Source of the DNA: Chloroherpetonaceae bacterium | Lineage (GTDB): Bacteria; Bacteroidota; Chlorobiia; Chlorobiales; Chloroherpetonaceae | Reading direction: 5' to 3' | NCBI GenBank assembly: GCA_028277445.1 | Contig: JANQGG010000054.1 | Coordinates: 147,428 to 211,427 of the forward strand | DNA: 64,000 nucleotides | Shown here: positions 18,518-27,795 of the stretch, piece after piece | Layout: each line of letters opens with the position of its first letter | How positions within the stretch are numbered: position 1 is the stretch's first letter | Position numbers and translations under genes: made by a program | The notes under the pieces: model-generated | Database searches by the model: none | What the model was told of the DNA's origin: nothing | What the model saw: only the letters and a program-made list of their open reading frames with translations

Positions 18518-20428
18518 ATGAAGATGAAACATGGCGTGGGCATTCTTAGACTAATATTGGCTTCATGGTTAATCGTGCAACCGCTGGAGATATTCGCCCA
18601 ACTGTCGACTAAAATTGCCATCCCTCATAAAGAGCAAACGGATTCATTAATGGTCATTAAAAATGATCTCTTAAATCCCCATAGCACAAAATTTCTCTAT
18701 GCCACATCTTCGAGCTGGGTAGATTCTGTTCTGAACATCATGACCTTGGAAGAAAAGGTTGGTCAGTTGCTTTTGGCCTACAGCAGTTCGTATTACAAAA
18801 GTCAGGATGATGAGACATTTCAAGAGTTATCGCGATTGATTGAACAAAACAAAATTGGCGGCATAATGTTTTCGCGTGGAAATGTATACGAAGTTGCCAT
18901 GCTGGCCAATCAATTTCAATCCAAAGCTAAAATTCCTTTGTTGATGAGCGCCGATATGGAATACGGCGTGGCCATGCGAATTCATCGAACTACAGAATTT
19001 CCTTCGAACATGGGCCTTTCGGCAACCAGGTCATCCGATTACGCCTATCGAATGGGACAAGTTATTGCAAAGGAAGCCAGAGCGTTAGGTATTCATCAAA
19101 ACTATGCGCCGTCCGTTGATTTAAACAACAATCCCGACAATCCGATAATTAATACCAGAGCTTACAGTGAAGATATCGAACTGACAAACGTGATGGCCAA
19201 TGCGTTTATTAAAGGTATTCAGGATGGCGGTTTAATTGCAACGGCAAAGCATTTTCCCGGGCATGGCGATACGGACATCGATAGCCATAAAGATTTACCC
19301 ATTTTGCCGTTTAAAAAATCACGTTTGGATGCTTTAGAGCTTCAGCCGTTTAAGTCGGCGGTTTCCGAAGGTATTATGAGCGTAATGGTCGGGCATTTGG
19401 CATTGCCGAAGATTGTCAATGATGAGTCGGTGCCTGCAACCCTCTCAAAAGAAATCACCTCGAAAATTCTTCGTGAAGAAATCGGGTTTAATGGGCTCGT
19501 GGTGACCGACGCCATGACGATGAATGGCGTAAAAAAAGGATTTAGCACCGGTGAAGCCGCTATTCGGGCTGTAAATGCAGGCAATGATTTGGTCCTCATG
19601 TCGCCCGATTTAGATATTGCTCATCATGAACTTTTGCAAGCCGTAAAAACCAATAAAATATCACATGATCGATTAGAAGAATCCGTACGCAGAATATTGA
19701 TCGCAAAAGAATGGCTAAATCTGAATGAAACAAAATTTGTGAATTTAAATGAAATATCTGGCCTGGTAGGTATTGAGAAGCATAAAGCGTTAGCCCAGGA
19801 AATTGCCGACCGTTCAATTACCTTATTGCGCAACGATGGCAAAGTATTGCCATTGGATATTAAAACCACGTGGCGTAAAAAAATGCTACATGTAACATTG
19901 CAAACGATTGAAAGTCACAGAATTGGAAATACTTTTCAAAGAGAACTCAGGAAACGATTTGTTACGGAGCATCATCGCATCGATCCATTCAGCAATAGTC
20001 TGAATTACGAGGATGTTTATTTGGCCTCAAAAAAAGCGTCGGCCATCGTTGTAGCCTGTTTTGTTGATGTAAGGTTATGGGCCGATAATTTCGGTTTGGA
20101 TGAAACCCAAACTCGATTTTTAAAAAAATTGACATTTATCGCCAAAGAGCGCAATGTTCCATTAGTACTGGTATCGTTCGGAAGCCCGTATATTGTGATG
20201 GGGCACGATGATGTTCCGGTTTATTTATGCGCATACAGCGGTTCAACCGTTTCGCAAAATGCTGTTGCTAAGCTCTTAAAGGGTGAAATATCCCCAAAAG
20301 GATATTTGCCGATTACCATTCCGGGCGCGTTCAAATTCAATCAAGGACTTGATTTTACCAGTCCCCTGCCAAAGCCAAAAGCCTTGTTGGAACATTTTCC
20401 AAAAACACAAACGGCTGATGGTCAGTAG
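18518..20428 (+). CDS. NagZ-type beta-N-acetylhexosaminidase, exported (GH3)
   Basis: Glycoside hydrolase family 3 enzyme. The NagZ motif KHFPGHGDTDIDSHKDLP begins at residue 244; H257 in that loop is the acid/base type of NagZ enzymes, and D331 (VVTDAMTM) is the nucleophile. A signal peptide (about residues 1-28, IFAQL) predicts export, unlike the cytoplasmic single-domain enzyme of enterobacteria. The second half (about 400-620) is the extra C-terminal domain seen in B. subtilis-like and Bacteroidota NagZ. The likely role is trimming GlcNAc from muropeptides in the periplasm. Length is 636 residues. Confidence 0.92.
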   Translation: MKMKHGVGILRLILASWLIVQPLEIFAQLSTKIAIPHKEQTDSLMVIKNDLLNPHSTKFLYATSSSWVDSVLNIMTLEEKVGQLLLAYSSSYYKSQDDETFQELSRLIEQNKIGGIMFSRGNVYEVAMLANQFQSKAKIPLLMSADMEYGVAMRIHRTTEFPSNMGLSATRSSDYAYRMGQVIAKEARALGIHQNYAPSVDLNNNPDNPIINTRAYSEDIELTNVMANAFIKGIQDGGLIATAKHFPGHGDTDIDSHKDLPILPFKKSRLDALELQPFKSAVSEGIMSVMVGHLALPKIVNDESVPATLSKEITSKILREEIGFNGLVVTDAMTMNGVKKGFSTGEAAIRAVNAGNDLVLMSPDLDIAHHELLQAVKTNKISHDRLEESVRRILIAKEWLNLNETKFVNLNEISGLVGIEKHKALAQEIADRSITLLRNDGKVLPLDIKTTWRKKMLHVTLQTIESHRIGNTFQRELRKRFVTEHHRIDPFSNSLNYEDVYLASKKASAIVVACFVDVRLWADNFGLDETQTRFLKKLTFIAKERNVPLVLVSFGSPYIVMGHDDVPVYLCAYSGSTVSQNAVAKLLKGEISPKGYLPITIPGAFKFNQGLDFTSPLPKPKALLEHFPKTQTADGQ

Positions 20429-20451
20429 TTAATCCAATTAATTTCAAAGCG

Positions 20452-21876
20452 ATGACGACTAAAATTATTCGAGATGAGTCTACATCCAGTGCATTTTGGG
20501 GTGCAATCAACACACTTTGCGCATTAAACGATGTACATGTGATAGCTGATGCACCAGTTGGCTGCTACAATTTAACCGGGGTGGCTGTTATTGATTATAC
20601 GGACGCAATTTCGTACCTGGAAAACTTAACGCCAACCAATATTACCGAAGTTGAGGTTTCGCAAACAGGAACCTTAGAGATCACCAAATCCATCATTGAA
20701 AAACTGCAACCGACAACCAAACAGTTGATTGTTCTATCATCTGCAGAAAGTGAATTAATGGGACAATCTCACGAAGGCTTTCTAAACAAGCATTTCCCGG
20801 ATGTAAAATATTTTTCATGTAATACATTAGAAGATGATGAATGGACCGGTCGCGATAAGGTTCTTGAATGGTGTTTTGATACATTTGATGACGGCCAGGA
20901 ACCAAACATTGAACATCGAACCGTAAGCATTATCGGCCCAACCTACGGTTGTTTCAATTCTTATGCCGATCTGGCCGAACTAAAACGCTTGATTGAAGGC
21001 TCCGGCGGAACTCTGCAAACGGTGTTTCCTTTGGAAGCGGAGATAAACGACATTTCATCGTTAAAAAACGCCAATGCTATTGTGGTTATGTATAAAGAGT
21101 TTGGTGATAGCCTGGCCGAAAAATTAGGACGGCCGGTATTGCACGCACCATTTGGATTGCACGAAACGGAGGCATTTATCAAAGATTTGGGTAAGCTATT
21201 AAATACCGAGCAGCAGGCCGAATCGTTTTTAGCAAACGAAAAACAAACCACACTCAAACTTATCTGGGATGTCTGGAAAGGCCCGCAATCGGAGTGGTTC
21301 CCAACTGTTATGTTTGGCGTAGCTTCAACAAAAACTTACGTGGATGGGCTTAAACAGTGCTTGCAGGATGACTTGGGTATGTCGTGCATGTACGCATTTG
21401 ATTCGCGGGAAGATGATAACCAAAATGTCAAGCAGGCTTTAACGACACAACCGCCACAGATTATGTTCGGACGGATTGTTGACAAAATTTATTTAAATGA
21501 GGCAAAAGCAAAAACACGGTTTATTCCGGCAGGTTTTCCCGGGCCGATAGTCCGAAGAGCGTTAGGTACGCCTTTTATGGGATTTAGCGGTGCGGTATAC
21601 TTGGTTCAGGAAATCATCAATATCATGTATGAAACCTTGTTTACCTTTTTGCCTGCCGATGATCCGAACCGGATGGCAAATGAAGAGCTTACCCAAACAC
21701 TAAAATGGACGCCGGAAGCGCAGCGCTTGCTTCATGAAATGACAAAAAAAGCCCCGTTCATCAGTCAAATATCGTTTAGCCGAAGTTTAAAAAAACAAGT
21801 CGAACTGTTTGCTCAAAAACAAGGTCAGGATACCGTAACCGTAGATTTATTTCAGCAAGTGAAAACTAGCCAATAA
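20452..21876 (+). CDS. bchZ: Chlorophyllide a reductase subunit Z
   Basis: Subunit of the nitrogenase-like enzyme BchXYZ, which reduces the C7-C8 bond of chlorophyllide a on the way to bacteriochlorophyll a. Diagnostic features are VIADAPVGCYNLTGVAVIDYT (reading from residue 30), with C38 the likely cluster ligand contributed by this subunit, the FSCNTLEDDEWTGRD region, and SIIGPTYGCFNSYADL. Length (474) is normal. Resemblance is to BchZ rather than BchB or nitrogenase NifK. The partners bchX and bchY are not in the window. This gene is the main evidence that the organism is an anoxygenic phototroph. It starts 23 bases after the NagZ-like gene and is followed closely by the asparagine synthetase-like gene. 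Confidence 0.93.
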   Translation: MTTKIIRDESTSSAFWGAINTLCALNDVHVIADAPVGCYNLTGVAVIDYTDAISYLENLTPTNITEVEVSQTGTLEITKSIIEKLQPTTKQLIVLSSAESELMGQSHEGFLNKHFPDVKYFSCNTLEDDEWTGRDKVLEWCFDTFDDGQEPNIEHRTVSIIGPTYGCFNSYADLAELKRLIEGSGGTLQTVFPLEAEINDISSLKNANAIVVMYKEFGDSLAEKLGRPVLHAPFGLHETEAFIKDLGKLLNTEQQAESFLANEKQTTLKLIWDVWKGPQSEWFPTVMFGVASTKTYVDGLKQCLQDDLGMSCMYAFDSREDDNQNVKQALTTQPPQIMFGRIVDKIYLNEAKAKTRFIPAGFPGPIVRRALGTPFMGFSGAVYLVQEIINIMYETLFTFLPADDPNRMANEELTQTLKWTPEAQRLLHEMTKKAPFISQISFSRSLKKQVELFAQKQGQDTVTVDLFQQVKTSQ

Positions 21877-21891
21877 GCTGTGCGAAAAAAC

Positions 21892-23172
21892 ATGCTTAAA
21901 AAAGCACGTGTGTTTAGCCTGATGTTTATCATTTTGGTTGGAATGCCGGTTTCAACCCAGGCTGAAAAGCTTTTGATACCAATGGATGATGCTCAAAAAA
22001 ATCATCTCAAAGCCTATGGAATTGTTTATCGGGCATTGCAACATCAGGTTTCTCTGGATTGGCTGCTCAATTACAGAGGTGGAGCGTTTTTGTTGCCGTT
22101 AAATGATCGGGTATCGGAAGATGTGCTATTAAACGATGTTTCCGCGCAAGTGATTTCTGATCAGCAAGCTTTGGAAATCGTTGCTGAAATTGAACCTGAG
22201 CATACTAACATGGCGATCATGAAACTGGAAAAAGCGCCCAAAATTGTTGTTTATGTTCCGCCAACCAACATGCCATGGGACGACGCGGTAACCTTGGTAC
22301 TCACTTACGCAAATATTCCTTATGAAACGCTTTGGGATAAGGAAGTTTTACAAGGAAAGTTAAACGACTACGATTGGCTACATGTGCATCATGAAGACTT
22401 TACCGGTCAGTATGGAAAGTTTTATTCGGCGTATCGTTTTGCACCCTGGTACATGCGTCAGAAACGTCAATCTGAACAGCTTGCAGTTGAGCTTGGCTTT
22501 ACTAAAGTTAGCCAGGCAAAAAAAGCGGTTGCCCGCATGATAAGAGATTATGTGGGTAATGGGGGATTCATGTTTGCCATGTGTTCGGCGCCGGATAGTT
22601 ATGATATTGCATTGGCTGCTGAGACTGTTGATATCGTACCCAAAGAGTTTGACGGCGATCCTATTGATCCAAACGCTCAGCAAAAGCTAAATTTTGAGTT
22701 AACGTTTGCATTTGAAAATTTTGAATTGGAAACAAATCCGCTTAAGTATAAAAAATCGAATATCGATATTAGTCCTATACTTACGCGTTCAGCAACAAAT
22801 GAGCAGAACGACTATTTTACATTATTTGAGTTTAGTGCAAAGTACGATCCGGTTCCCACAATGCTTACACAATGCCACACAAAATTGATCAAGAATTTTT
22901 ACGGTCAAACTACGGCGTTTAACAAAGACCTGATAAAATCATCAGTGGTGATTATGGGTGAAAAGCACGACTCAAAAGAGGTGAAGTATATTCATGGAAA
23001 TTATGGGCGGGGCCAGTTTTGTTTTTACGGTGGGCACGATCCCGAGGATTACCAACACATGGTTGGCGAGCCTCCAACAGATTTAGAACTTCATAAAACC
23101 TCTCCGGGTTATCGTTTGATTTTAAATAATGTTCTGTTTCCTGCTGCAAAAAAGAAAAAGAAAAAAACATAA
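21892..23172 (+). CDS. Secreted protein annotated in relatives as asparagine synthetase B-like
   Basis: The protein has a signal peptide (hydrophobic stretch with VGMPVSTQAEK). It matches a family common in Bacteroidota, usually labelled asparagine synthetase B. Memorable stretches are LLIPMDDAQKNHLKAYGI, WLLNYRGGAFLLP, WLHVHHEDFTGQYGKFY, FMFAMCSAPDSYDIALA and FYGGHDPEDYQHMVG. It lacks the N-terminal catalytic cysteine and synthetase domain of true AsnB, so the label is doubtful; the fold may be related to glutamine amidotransferases. The C terminus is a lysine run. The open frame has a GTG 12 bases upstream (21880) as an alternative start. It lies 15 bases from bchZ. Its function is uncertain. 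Confidence 0.8.
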   Translation: MLKKARVFSLMFIILVGMPVSTQAEKLLIPMDDAQKNHLKAYGIVYRALQHQVSLDWLLNYRGGAFLLPLNDRVSEDVLLNDVSAQVISDQQALEIVAEIEPEHTNMAIMKLEKAPKIVVYVPPTNMPWDDAVTLVLTYANIPYETLWDKEVLQGKLNDYDWLHVHHEDFTGQYGKFYSAYRFAPWYMRQKRQSEQLAVELGFTKVSQAKKAVARMIRDYVGNGGFMFAMCSAPDSYDIALAAETVDIVPKEFDGDPIDPNAQQKLNFELTFAFENFELETNPLKYKKSNIDISPILTRSATNEQNDYFTLFEFSAKYDPVPTMLTQCHTKLIKNFYGQTTAFNKDLIKSSVVIMGEKHDSKEVKYIHGNYGRGQFCFYGGHDPEDYQHMVGEPPTDLELHKTSPGYRLILNNVLFPAAKKKKKKT

Positions 23173-23179
23173 TCGGTGT

Positions 23180-23219
23180 CAAAAAAAACCTCAATATCTC
23201 GTGTTAAGATATTGAGGTT
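23180..23219 (-). terminator. Rho-independent terminator for minus-strand transcripts
   Basis: Perfect 13-bp stem AACCTCAATATCT (23187-23199) / AGATATTGAGGTT (23207-23219) with a 7-base loop. On the minus strand it is followed by eight Ts (A8 at 23181-23188). On the plus strand no T run follows, so it is a poor terminator for the upstream plus-strand gene. It would end transcripts coming from prfB, 285 bases after the prfB stop, or a separate small RNA. Confidence 0.85.
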
Positions 23220-23503
23220 AATAAACTGGAAGTTCCACTTCAAATGTGGTTATAACTATACCTAACATAACCTAATGTCCATCTTTCTTTATCACATCAT
23301 AACAACTTCCAGTAAGCAATTGATCTTCCAAAAGGTCAGTAACTATACAACATAACTTGAAAATTCACATAAGGTCCTGTCTAAAAAACATCGTAAATGC
23401 AACTGAAAACCAACTGCTTCAATTGTTTTTATACGGGAAATTGCAGGTTTTTGATGCGAAGAATTTATGGCATTTTTAGCTGTTAGCCAGCCATACGAAT
23501 GGT
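23220..23503. other. Intergenic region with a long-range inverted repeat; possible small RNA or long prfB 3' UTR
   Basis: No protein-coding frame is seen. ACTGGAAGTT (23225-23234) is perfectly complementary to AACTTCCAGT (23304-23313); between them CCAC-GTGG (23235-23249) can form a small hairpin. GATCTT-CCAA-AAGGTC (around 23322-23337) is a further short hairpin. All of this lies on the prfB side of the minus-strand terminator, so it would be part of a prfB 3' UTR or of an independent RNA of about 150 bases. I do not recognise a known RNA family. Confidence 0.4.
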
Positions 23504-24602
23504 TTAACGGCCTCCAAATTCCGATAGATATCGCTGGATGAACTCATCAATATCGCCATCCAGAACCGCTTCAATGTTAAAGCTTTCCAGGTTGGTGCGG
23601 TGATCTTTAATTCTACGATCATCCAGAACATAACTGCGGATTTGGCTACCCCATTCAATTTTTTTCTTTTTGCCTTCTTCTTGCCGTTTGGCAGCTTCTT
23701 CCTCTTCGCGTTTTAATTGATACATTCTCGATTTGAGCATTTTCATGGCGCGTTCTCGATTCTGAAATTGAGAGCGTTCCTGTTGACAAGCCACAACAAT
23801 GCCTGTTGGAACATGTTTAATTCGAACGGCGGTTTCAACTTTATTTACATTTTGGCCGCCTTTTCCACCGCTTCTGAACGTATCTACTTCCAAGTCTTCT
23901 TTTCGGATCTCAATATCAATATCTTCAGGGGCTTCCGGATAGGTAAAAACACTGGCAAACGAAGTATGTCTTCTTGCATTAGCATCGAAAGGCGAAACAC
24001 GCACAAGCCGATGAACACCGTTTTCAGCTTTTAAGTACCCATAGGCATAATCGCCTTGAATTTCTAAAGTGGCAGTTTTAATGCCTGCGCCATCCCCTTC
24101 CTGATAGTCATCCGTAAAGACTTTGTAGCCATGCCGTTCAGCCCACCGCATGTACATTCGATAAAGCATATCGGCCCAATCCTGGGCTTCGGTTCCTCCT
24201 GCTCCGGCATGAATCGTTAAAAGGGCATTTCGTTGATCATCTTTTTCTGAGAGCATGTTTTTAAACTCCAGATCATCGACCCGTTGCTCCAATTCTTTCA
24301 GATTGTTTGATGCTTCTTCATCGTAGGTTTCATCTTCAAGCTCGGTAGCAATTTCCAACCCTTCTTCAATATCGGCGCATTTGTGTTCGAGGCCTAAATA
24401 GGCTTCGGTCCAATCTTTATGGGAGCGAATTTCTTTTAGCAGTTTTTGAGCAGCGGCCTGGTCGTTCCAAAATCCATCAACGGCAGTTTTTTCTTCATGG
24501 GTTTTAATTTCTTTCAAACGATGATCGATGTCAAAGAAACCCCCGTAAATTTGAAATGCGTTCTCTTAATTTTTTTAGGTCTTCTTTTTGTAGTTCAAAC
24601 AT
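23504..24602 (-). CDS. prfB: Peptide chain release factor 2, programmed +1 frameshift
   Basis: Release factor for UAA and UGA. Translation starts at ATG 24602-24600 ([12 protein letters not shown]...), preceded by GGAG, and reads 23 codons to CTT (24536-24534), then an in-frame TGA (24533-24531). A +1 slip on CTT-T continues at GAC (24532-24530) as [10 protein letters not shown]. The spliced protein is 365 residues, exactly the usual RF2 length. The SPF anticodon-like tripeptide ([14 protein letters not shown]) and the GGQ motif ([14 protein letters not shown]) are present. An AUG-less reading of the second frame alone would miss the start. Autoregulated: low RF2 lets the ribosome pause at TGA and shift. 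Confidence 0.96.
24530..24544 (-). promoter_or_regulatory. RF2 recoding site
   Basis: On the minus strand a Shine-Dalgarno-like GGGGG (24544-24540) is followed by TTT, the slippery CTT and TGA-C. This matches the layout of the E. coli site: internal ribosome-binding stretch three bases before CTT, and the weak-terminating UGA-C context. It controls RF2 synthesis by RF2 level. Confidence 0.95.
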
Positions 24603-24692
24603 GATAGCTCCGTTAATTAAAAAATTGATTGAGGCGACTTGAAATGTAAAAAATTTGATCTAGAAGCAGAAATAAGAAAGGAGAAATCCGAA

Positions 24693-27011
24693 CTAATTGA
24701 TTAACATCTTTGAAATGGTATCGCCAAGTTCAGACAAATTAAACGGTTTTTGTAGAAGATTTATTTCATTGACATGAACCCCGTAATTGGATATAATATC
24801 TTCCGGGTATCCGGTCATGTAAAGAACCGGAAGATCGGGTTTTAATTTTAAAGCAAGCGTTGCCAGTTCTTTTCCATCCATTATTGGCATAACAATGTCT
24901 GTTAATAGAAAATCAATGGAATCTATTTTTTCTAAAAACAAATCATAGCCGGATTGTCCGTTTTCGGCAGTTAGAACATCATACCCGATGTGAAGCAATG
25001 TTTCTTTGGCTATATCTCTGACACTGTCATCATCTTCGACAAGCAAAATCGTGGCTTTATATGAGTTTAAATAATTTAACTCGTTCTTTGGGGGTTGAAG
25101 CTCAGCATTTTTACTTGTGGTTGGAAGGCAAACTTTAAATGTTGTGCCTGAATCAATCGTGCTTTTAACCTGAATGAACCCATGATTTTGTTGAACAATC
25201 CCATAAACCGTTGATAGACCTAAGCCTGTACCTTCACCACGACCTTTTGTCGTAAAGAATGGCTCAAAGATATGCGAAAGGGTTTTTTCATCCATACCGC
25301 AACCACTATCGGTAACGGTTAAACTTGCATATAATCCATCGTTAATTTCAAATTGTGGATTATTTATTTTAGCATCGATGGGTTTTAAAGACGTTTCCAG
25401 GAATAGTGTACCGCCAGAAAGCATGGCATCACGCGCATTAACACACAAATTCATGATGATTTGCTCAAGCTGCCCGGTATCGATGGTCACAAAAATGTCT
25501 TCTTTTGAAAATCTGGCTTTAACTTCAATATGCTCGCCTAATAAGCGTTTCAACATTTTAATATGATCTTTAATGACCGCATTAAAATTAATAACTTTTG
25601 GATGGGTTATTTGTTTACGGCTAAATGCCAGGAGCTGATTGGTTAGTCTTGATGCCCTCTTGCCTGACGTATAAATTCGTTTCAGATCAGACATTGTTTT
25701 TGGCGATAAGCTCTGTTTTAAGAGCAATTCACTTTGACTAATGATTACCGTTAAAATGTTATTGAAATCATGCGCAACGCCGCCGGTCAAACGACCAATG
25801 GCTTCCATTTTTAAAGATTGGCGGAGTTGCTCTTCAAGTTCACTATTGGTTTCTTCGGCTTTTTTGCGTGCCGAGATATCTCTTAATGCAATGAATTGAA
25901 GAATTGAACCACGATCGGTGCGATTTTTTAGCTGTATTTCGCATGGGAACGTTGTACCATCAATTCGTTGCGCAATAGCTTCGAATGGTTTTTCAAACCC
26001 CTGTTTTAAATATTTTGCAACGAATTTTTGCATATCTGGCTGAATCCATTTGGTGAATGGTTGATCGATAACATCAAGTTCTGAGAAACCAAACATCGTT
26101 CTCGCCGAATGATTGTAACTGTTACATTTTCCTCGGGAGCATATAAAAATTCCTTCAAAAGTAGCTTCAGAAAGGAGTTTATAACGCGTTTCACTTTCCA
26201 GAAGGGCTTGTTGAGTCCTTACCTGTTCGGTAACATTTTTTGTGACAACTAAAAAACCAATGGATTGTTTTTGTGAATTCGTTATGAGTGAAGTGAGTAA
26301 TTCGCCTGTAAAAAATGTACCGTCCTTTTTTAGAAATGTGTATAAAAGCGAAATCGATCTAATTCCATCTATGGTTTGTTGCAAGTTCGCAAATGCGCGA
26401 TTGTGGTCAATTGGTGCAATTAAGGTATATATGGATTTTCCCAGCAGCTCTTCCTTATCCAAATAGCCATGCATGTTAAGCGCGCCTTTGTTAATCTTTT
26501 GTATGGTTCCATGTAAATCAGTAAATGTGAGTCCTTCCGAAACATTATTAAAAATTAATTCCAAAAGCTCTTCATTTTCTTTGATTTTAGCATTCGACTT
26601 TATTCGTTCAGAAAGGTCTCTTGCAATTGATAGAATGACTTTTTGACCCATGTGATCAAAAACCTGAGAGTTGATTTCAACCGGAATATGGCGACCATTT
26701 TTTGTAATAAATGAGGCTTCAAAAATCTTTTGACCTTCGGTCATTAAATTTAATCGCTTTTCAACGGATCCTTGTAGCTGAACATCTTTTTTATATGAAA
26801 TATCCTTCGCCGAAAGATTAAGCAGTTCTTCCCTGGTATACCCCAACAACTTGCAGGCTGCATCATTGACTTCAATAAAGGTTCGGAAACCTTCCACGGA
26901 AAATGGATGCACGAAAATTGCATCATTTATGCCTTTGAATAAGCTCAAGTATTTTTCAGATATGCTTTTTTGATTGACGGAATCTATATCAACCTTTTCC
27001 GGTGAGCTCAT
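24693..27011 (-). CDS. Multi-PAS hybrid sensor histidine kinase
   Basis: Cytoplasmic signalling kinase (no membrane segment) of 772 residues. Order: three PAS domains (about 20-135, 145-260, 270-385), dimerisation/phosphoacceptor domain with H414 ([11 protein letters not shown]), an ATPase domain with N box ([10 protein letters not shown], 521-530), DSGCGMD (568-574) and GTGLGLS (595-601), and a C-terminal receiver (about 653-770) with D705 (LLTDIVMP). The H-D-F-N-N form marks the HWE/HisKA_4-like family often found with a fused receiver. Input ligand cannot be read. The gene diverges from tetR across a 170-bp region; no dedicated output protein is adjacent. Confidence 0.93.
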   Translation of the reverse strand: MSSPEKVDIDSVNQKSISEKYLSLFKGINDAIFVHPFSVEGFRTFIEVNDAACKLLGYTREELLNLSAKDISYKKDVQLQGSVEKRLNLMTEGQKIFEASFITKNGRHIPVEINSQVFDHMGQKVILSIARDLSERIKSNAKIKENEELLELIFNNVSEGLTFTDLHGTIQKINKGALNMHGYLDKEELLGKSIYTLIAPIDHNRAFANLQQTIDGIRSISLLYTFLKKDGTFFTGELLTSLITNSQKQSIGFLVVTKNVTEQVRTQQALLESETRYKLLSEATFEGIFICSRGKCNSYNHSARTMFGFSELDVIDQPFTKWIQPDMQKFVAKYLKQGFEKPFEAIAQRIDGTTFPCEIQLKNRTDRGSILQFIALRDISARKKAEETNSELEEQLRQSLKMEAIGRLTGGVAHDFNNILTVIISQSELLLKQSLSPKTMSDLKRIYTSGKRASRLTNQLLAFSRKQITHPKVINFNAVIKDHIKMLKRLLGEHIEVKARFSKEDIFVTIDTGQLEQIIMNLCVNARDAMLSGGTLFLETSLKPIDAKINNPQFEINDGLYASLTVTDSGCGMDEKTLSHIFEPFFTTKGRGEGTGLGLSTVYGIVQQNHGFIQVKSTIDSGTTFKVCLPTTSKNAELQPPKNELNYLNSYKATILLVEDDDSVRDIAKETLLHIGYDVLTAENGQSGYDLFLEKIDSIDFLLTDIVMPIMDGKELATLALKLKPDLPVLYMTGYPEDIISNYGVHVNEINLLQKPFNLSELGDTISKMLIN

Positions 27012-27126
27012 AGTATGGTTATTTGGAAATTAAAAGTGCGTATTTGCTTAAAGTAACAAAATTTGATTTTTCTCAGGGTTAATTGAGAGAATTACATGTC
27101 AAGATATTGATTTTTAAATTAAAAAG

Positions 27127-27149
27127 TATATTTTAACCATATGGTTAAA
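27127..27149. promoter_or_regulatory. Candidate tetR promoter -10 with overlapping 18-bp palindromic operator
   Basis: TTTAACCAT (27132-27140) joined to ATGGTTAAA (27141-27149) is a perfect 18-bp palindrome, the expected size and symmetry for a TetR-family site. A -10-like TATATT (27127-27132) overlaps its left end, so a bound repressor would block transcription start. It sits just upstream of tetR and can control the whole efflux operon; it may also touch the divergent kinase gene. Confidence 0.7.
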
Positions 27150-27183
27150 CCTAATGATTAATAGCGTAGTGTTCTATCAAACT

Positions 27184-27795
27184 ATGAATGATAAATCCGA
27201 AACCGAAAAAAAAATATTTGAAGCCGCACGCGATGTGTTTCACAGGCGTGGATTTGATGGCGCACGAATGCAGGAAATTGCCGACAAGGCTAAGATTAAT
27301 AAAGCGCTATTGCATTACTACTATCGAAGTAAAGATAAACTTTTTGAAGCTGTCTTCAGGGAAGCGCTAAAGCGAATTGGCCCAATTATGTTTGAGGCCT
27401 TAGACCGGGAGGTACCTTTGGAAAAAAAATTGAAAATGTTTGTAAGCAACTACATTGATTTGGTCACAAAACATCCGTTCATACCTGGGTTCATTATGCA
27501 CGAAATGCATACGAATAAAACACGTTTTAAAACGTTTTTAAAAGAAAATAAACATGGTATAATCAAGCTAAATAAACTAAAATCACAACTTAAAGAAGGT
27601 ATCGATAAAGGGCAATACAAAAACGTATCGGTTGAGCAGCTCATCATAAATGTGTTTTCATTATGCGCGTTTCCCTTTGCCGCACGACCGGTTTTTCAAA
27701 CCGTGCTGGATATAGATGATGCAGGTTATCGGAAGGTATTGGAAGAACGAAAAAAACTTATCCCCGAAATCATACTAATGTCATTAAAGAAATGA
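27184..27795 (+). CDS. TetR family transcriptional regulator
   Basis: One-component repressor, 203 residues from this start. The N-terminal helix-turn-helix is clear (IFEAARDVFHRRGFDGARM, then IADKAKINKALLHYYYRSK, about residues 10-50). The C-terminal ligand/dimer domain resembles the type found with ABC efflux systems. An ATG at 27154 would add ten residues, but it lies only five bases beyond the palindromic operator and the likely transcription start, so I prefer 27184; neither has a good ribosome site. The stop overlaps the start of the tolC-like gene (ATGA), so it is first gene of the efflux operon and probably its own repressor. Confidence 0.92.
   Translation: MNDKSETEKKIFEAARDVFHRRGFDGARMQEIADKAKINKALLHYYYRSKDKLFEAVFREALKRIGPIMFEALDREVPLEKKLKMFVSNYIDLVTKHPFIPGFIMHEMHTNKTRFKTFLKENKHGIIKLNKLKSQLKEGIDKGQYKNVSVEQLIINVFSLCAFPFAARPVFQTVLDIDDAGYRKVLEERKKLIPEIILMSLKK

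Noticed and set aside
23225..23313. tRNA-like cloverleaf in the gap after the asparagine synthetase-like gene
   Set aside because: The outer 10-bp pairing suggested an acceptor stem, but there is no TTC loop, no anticodon arm and no CCA context.
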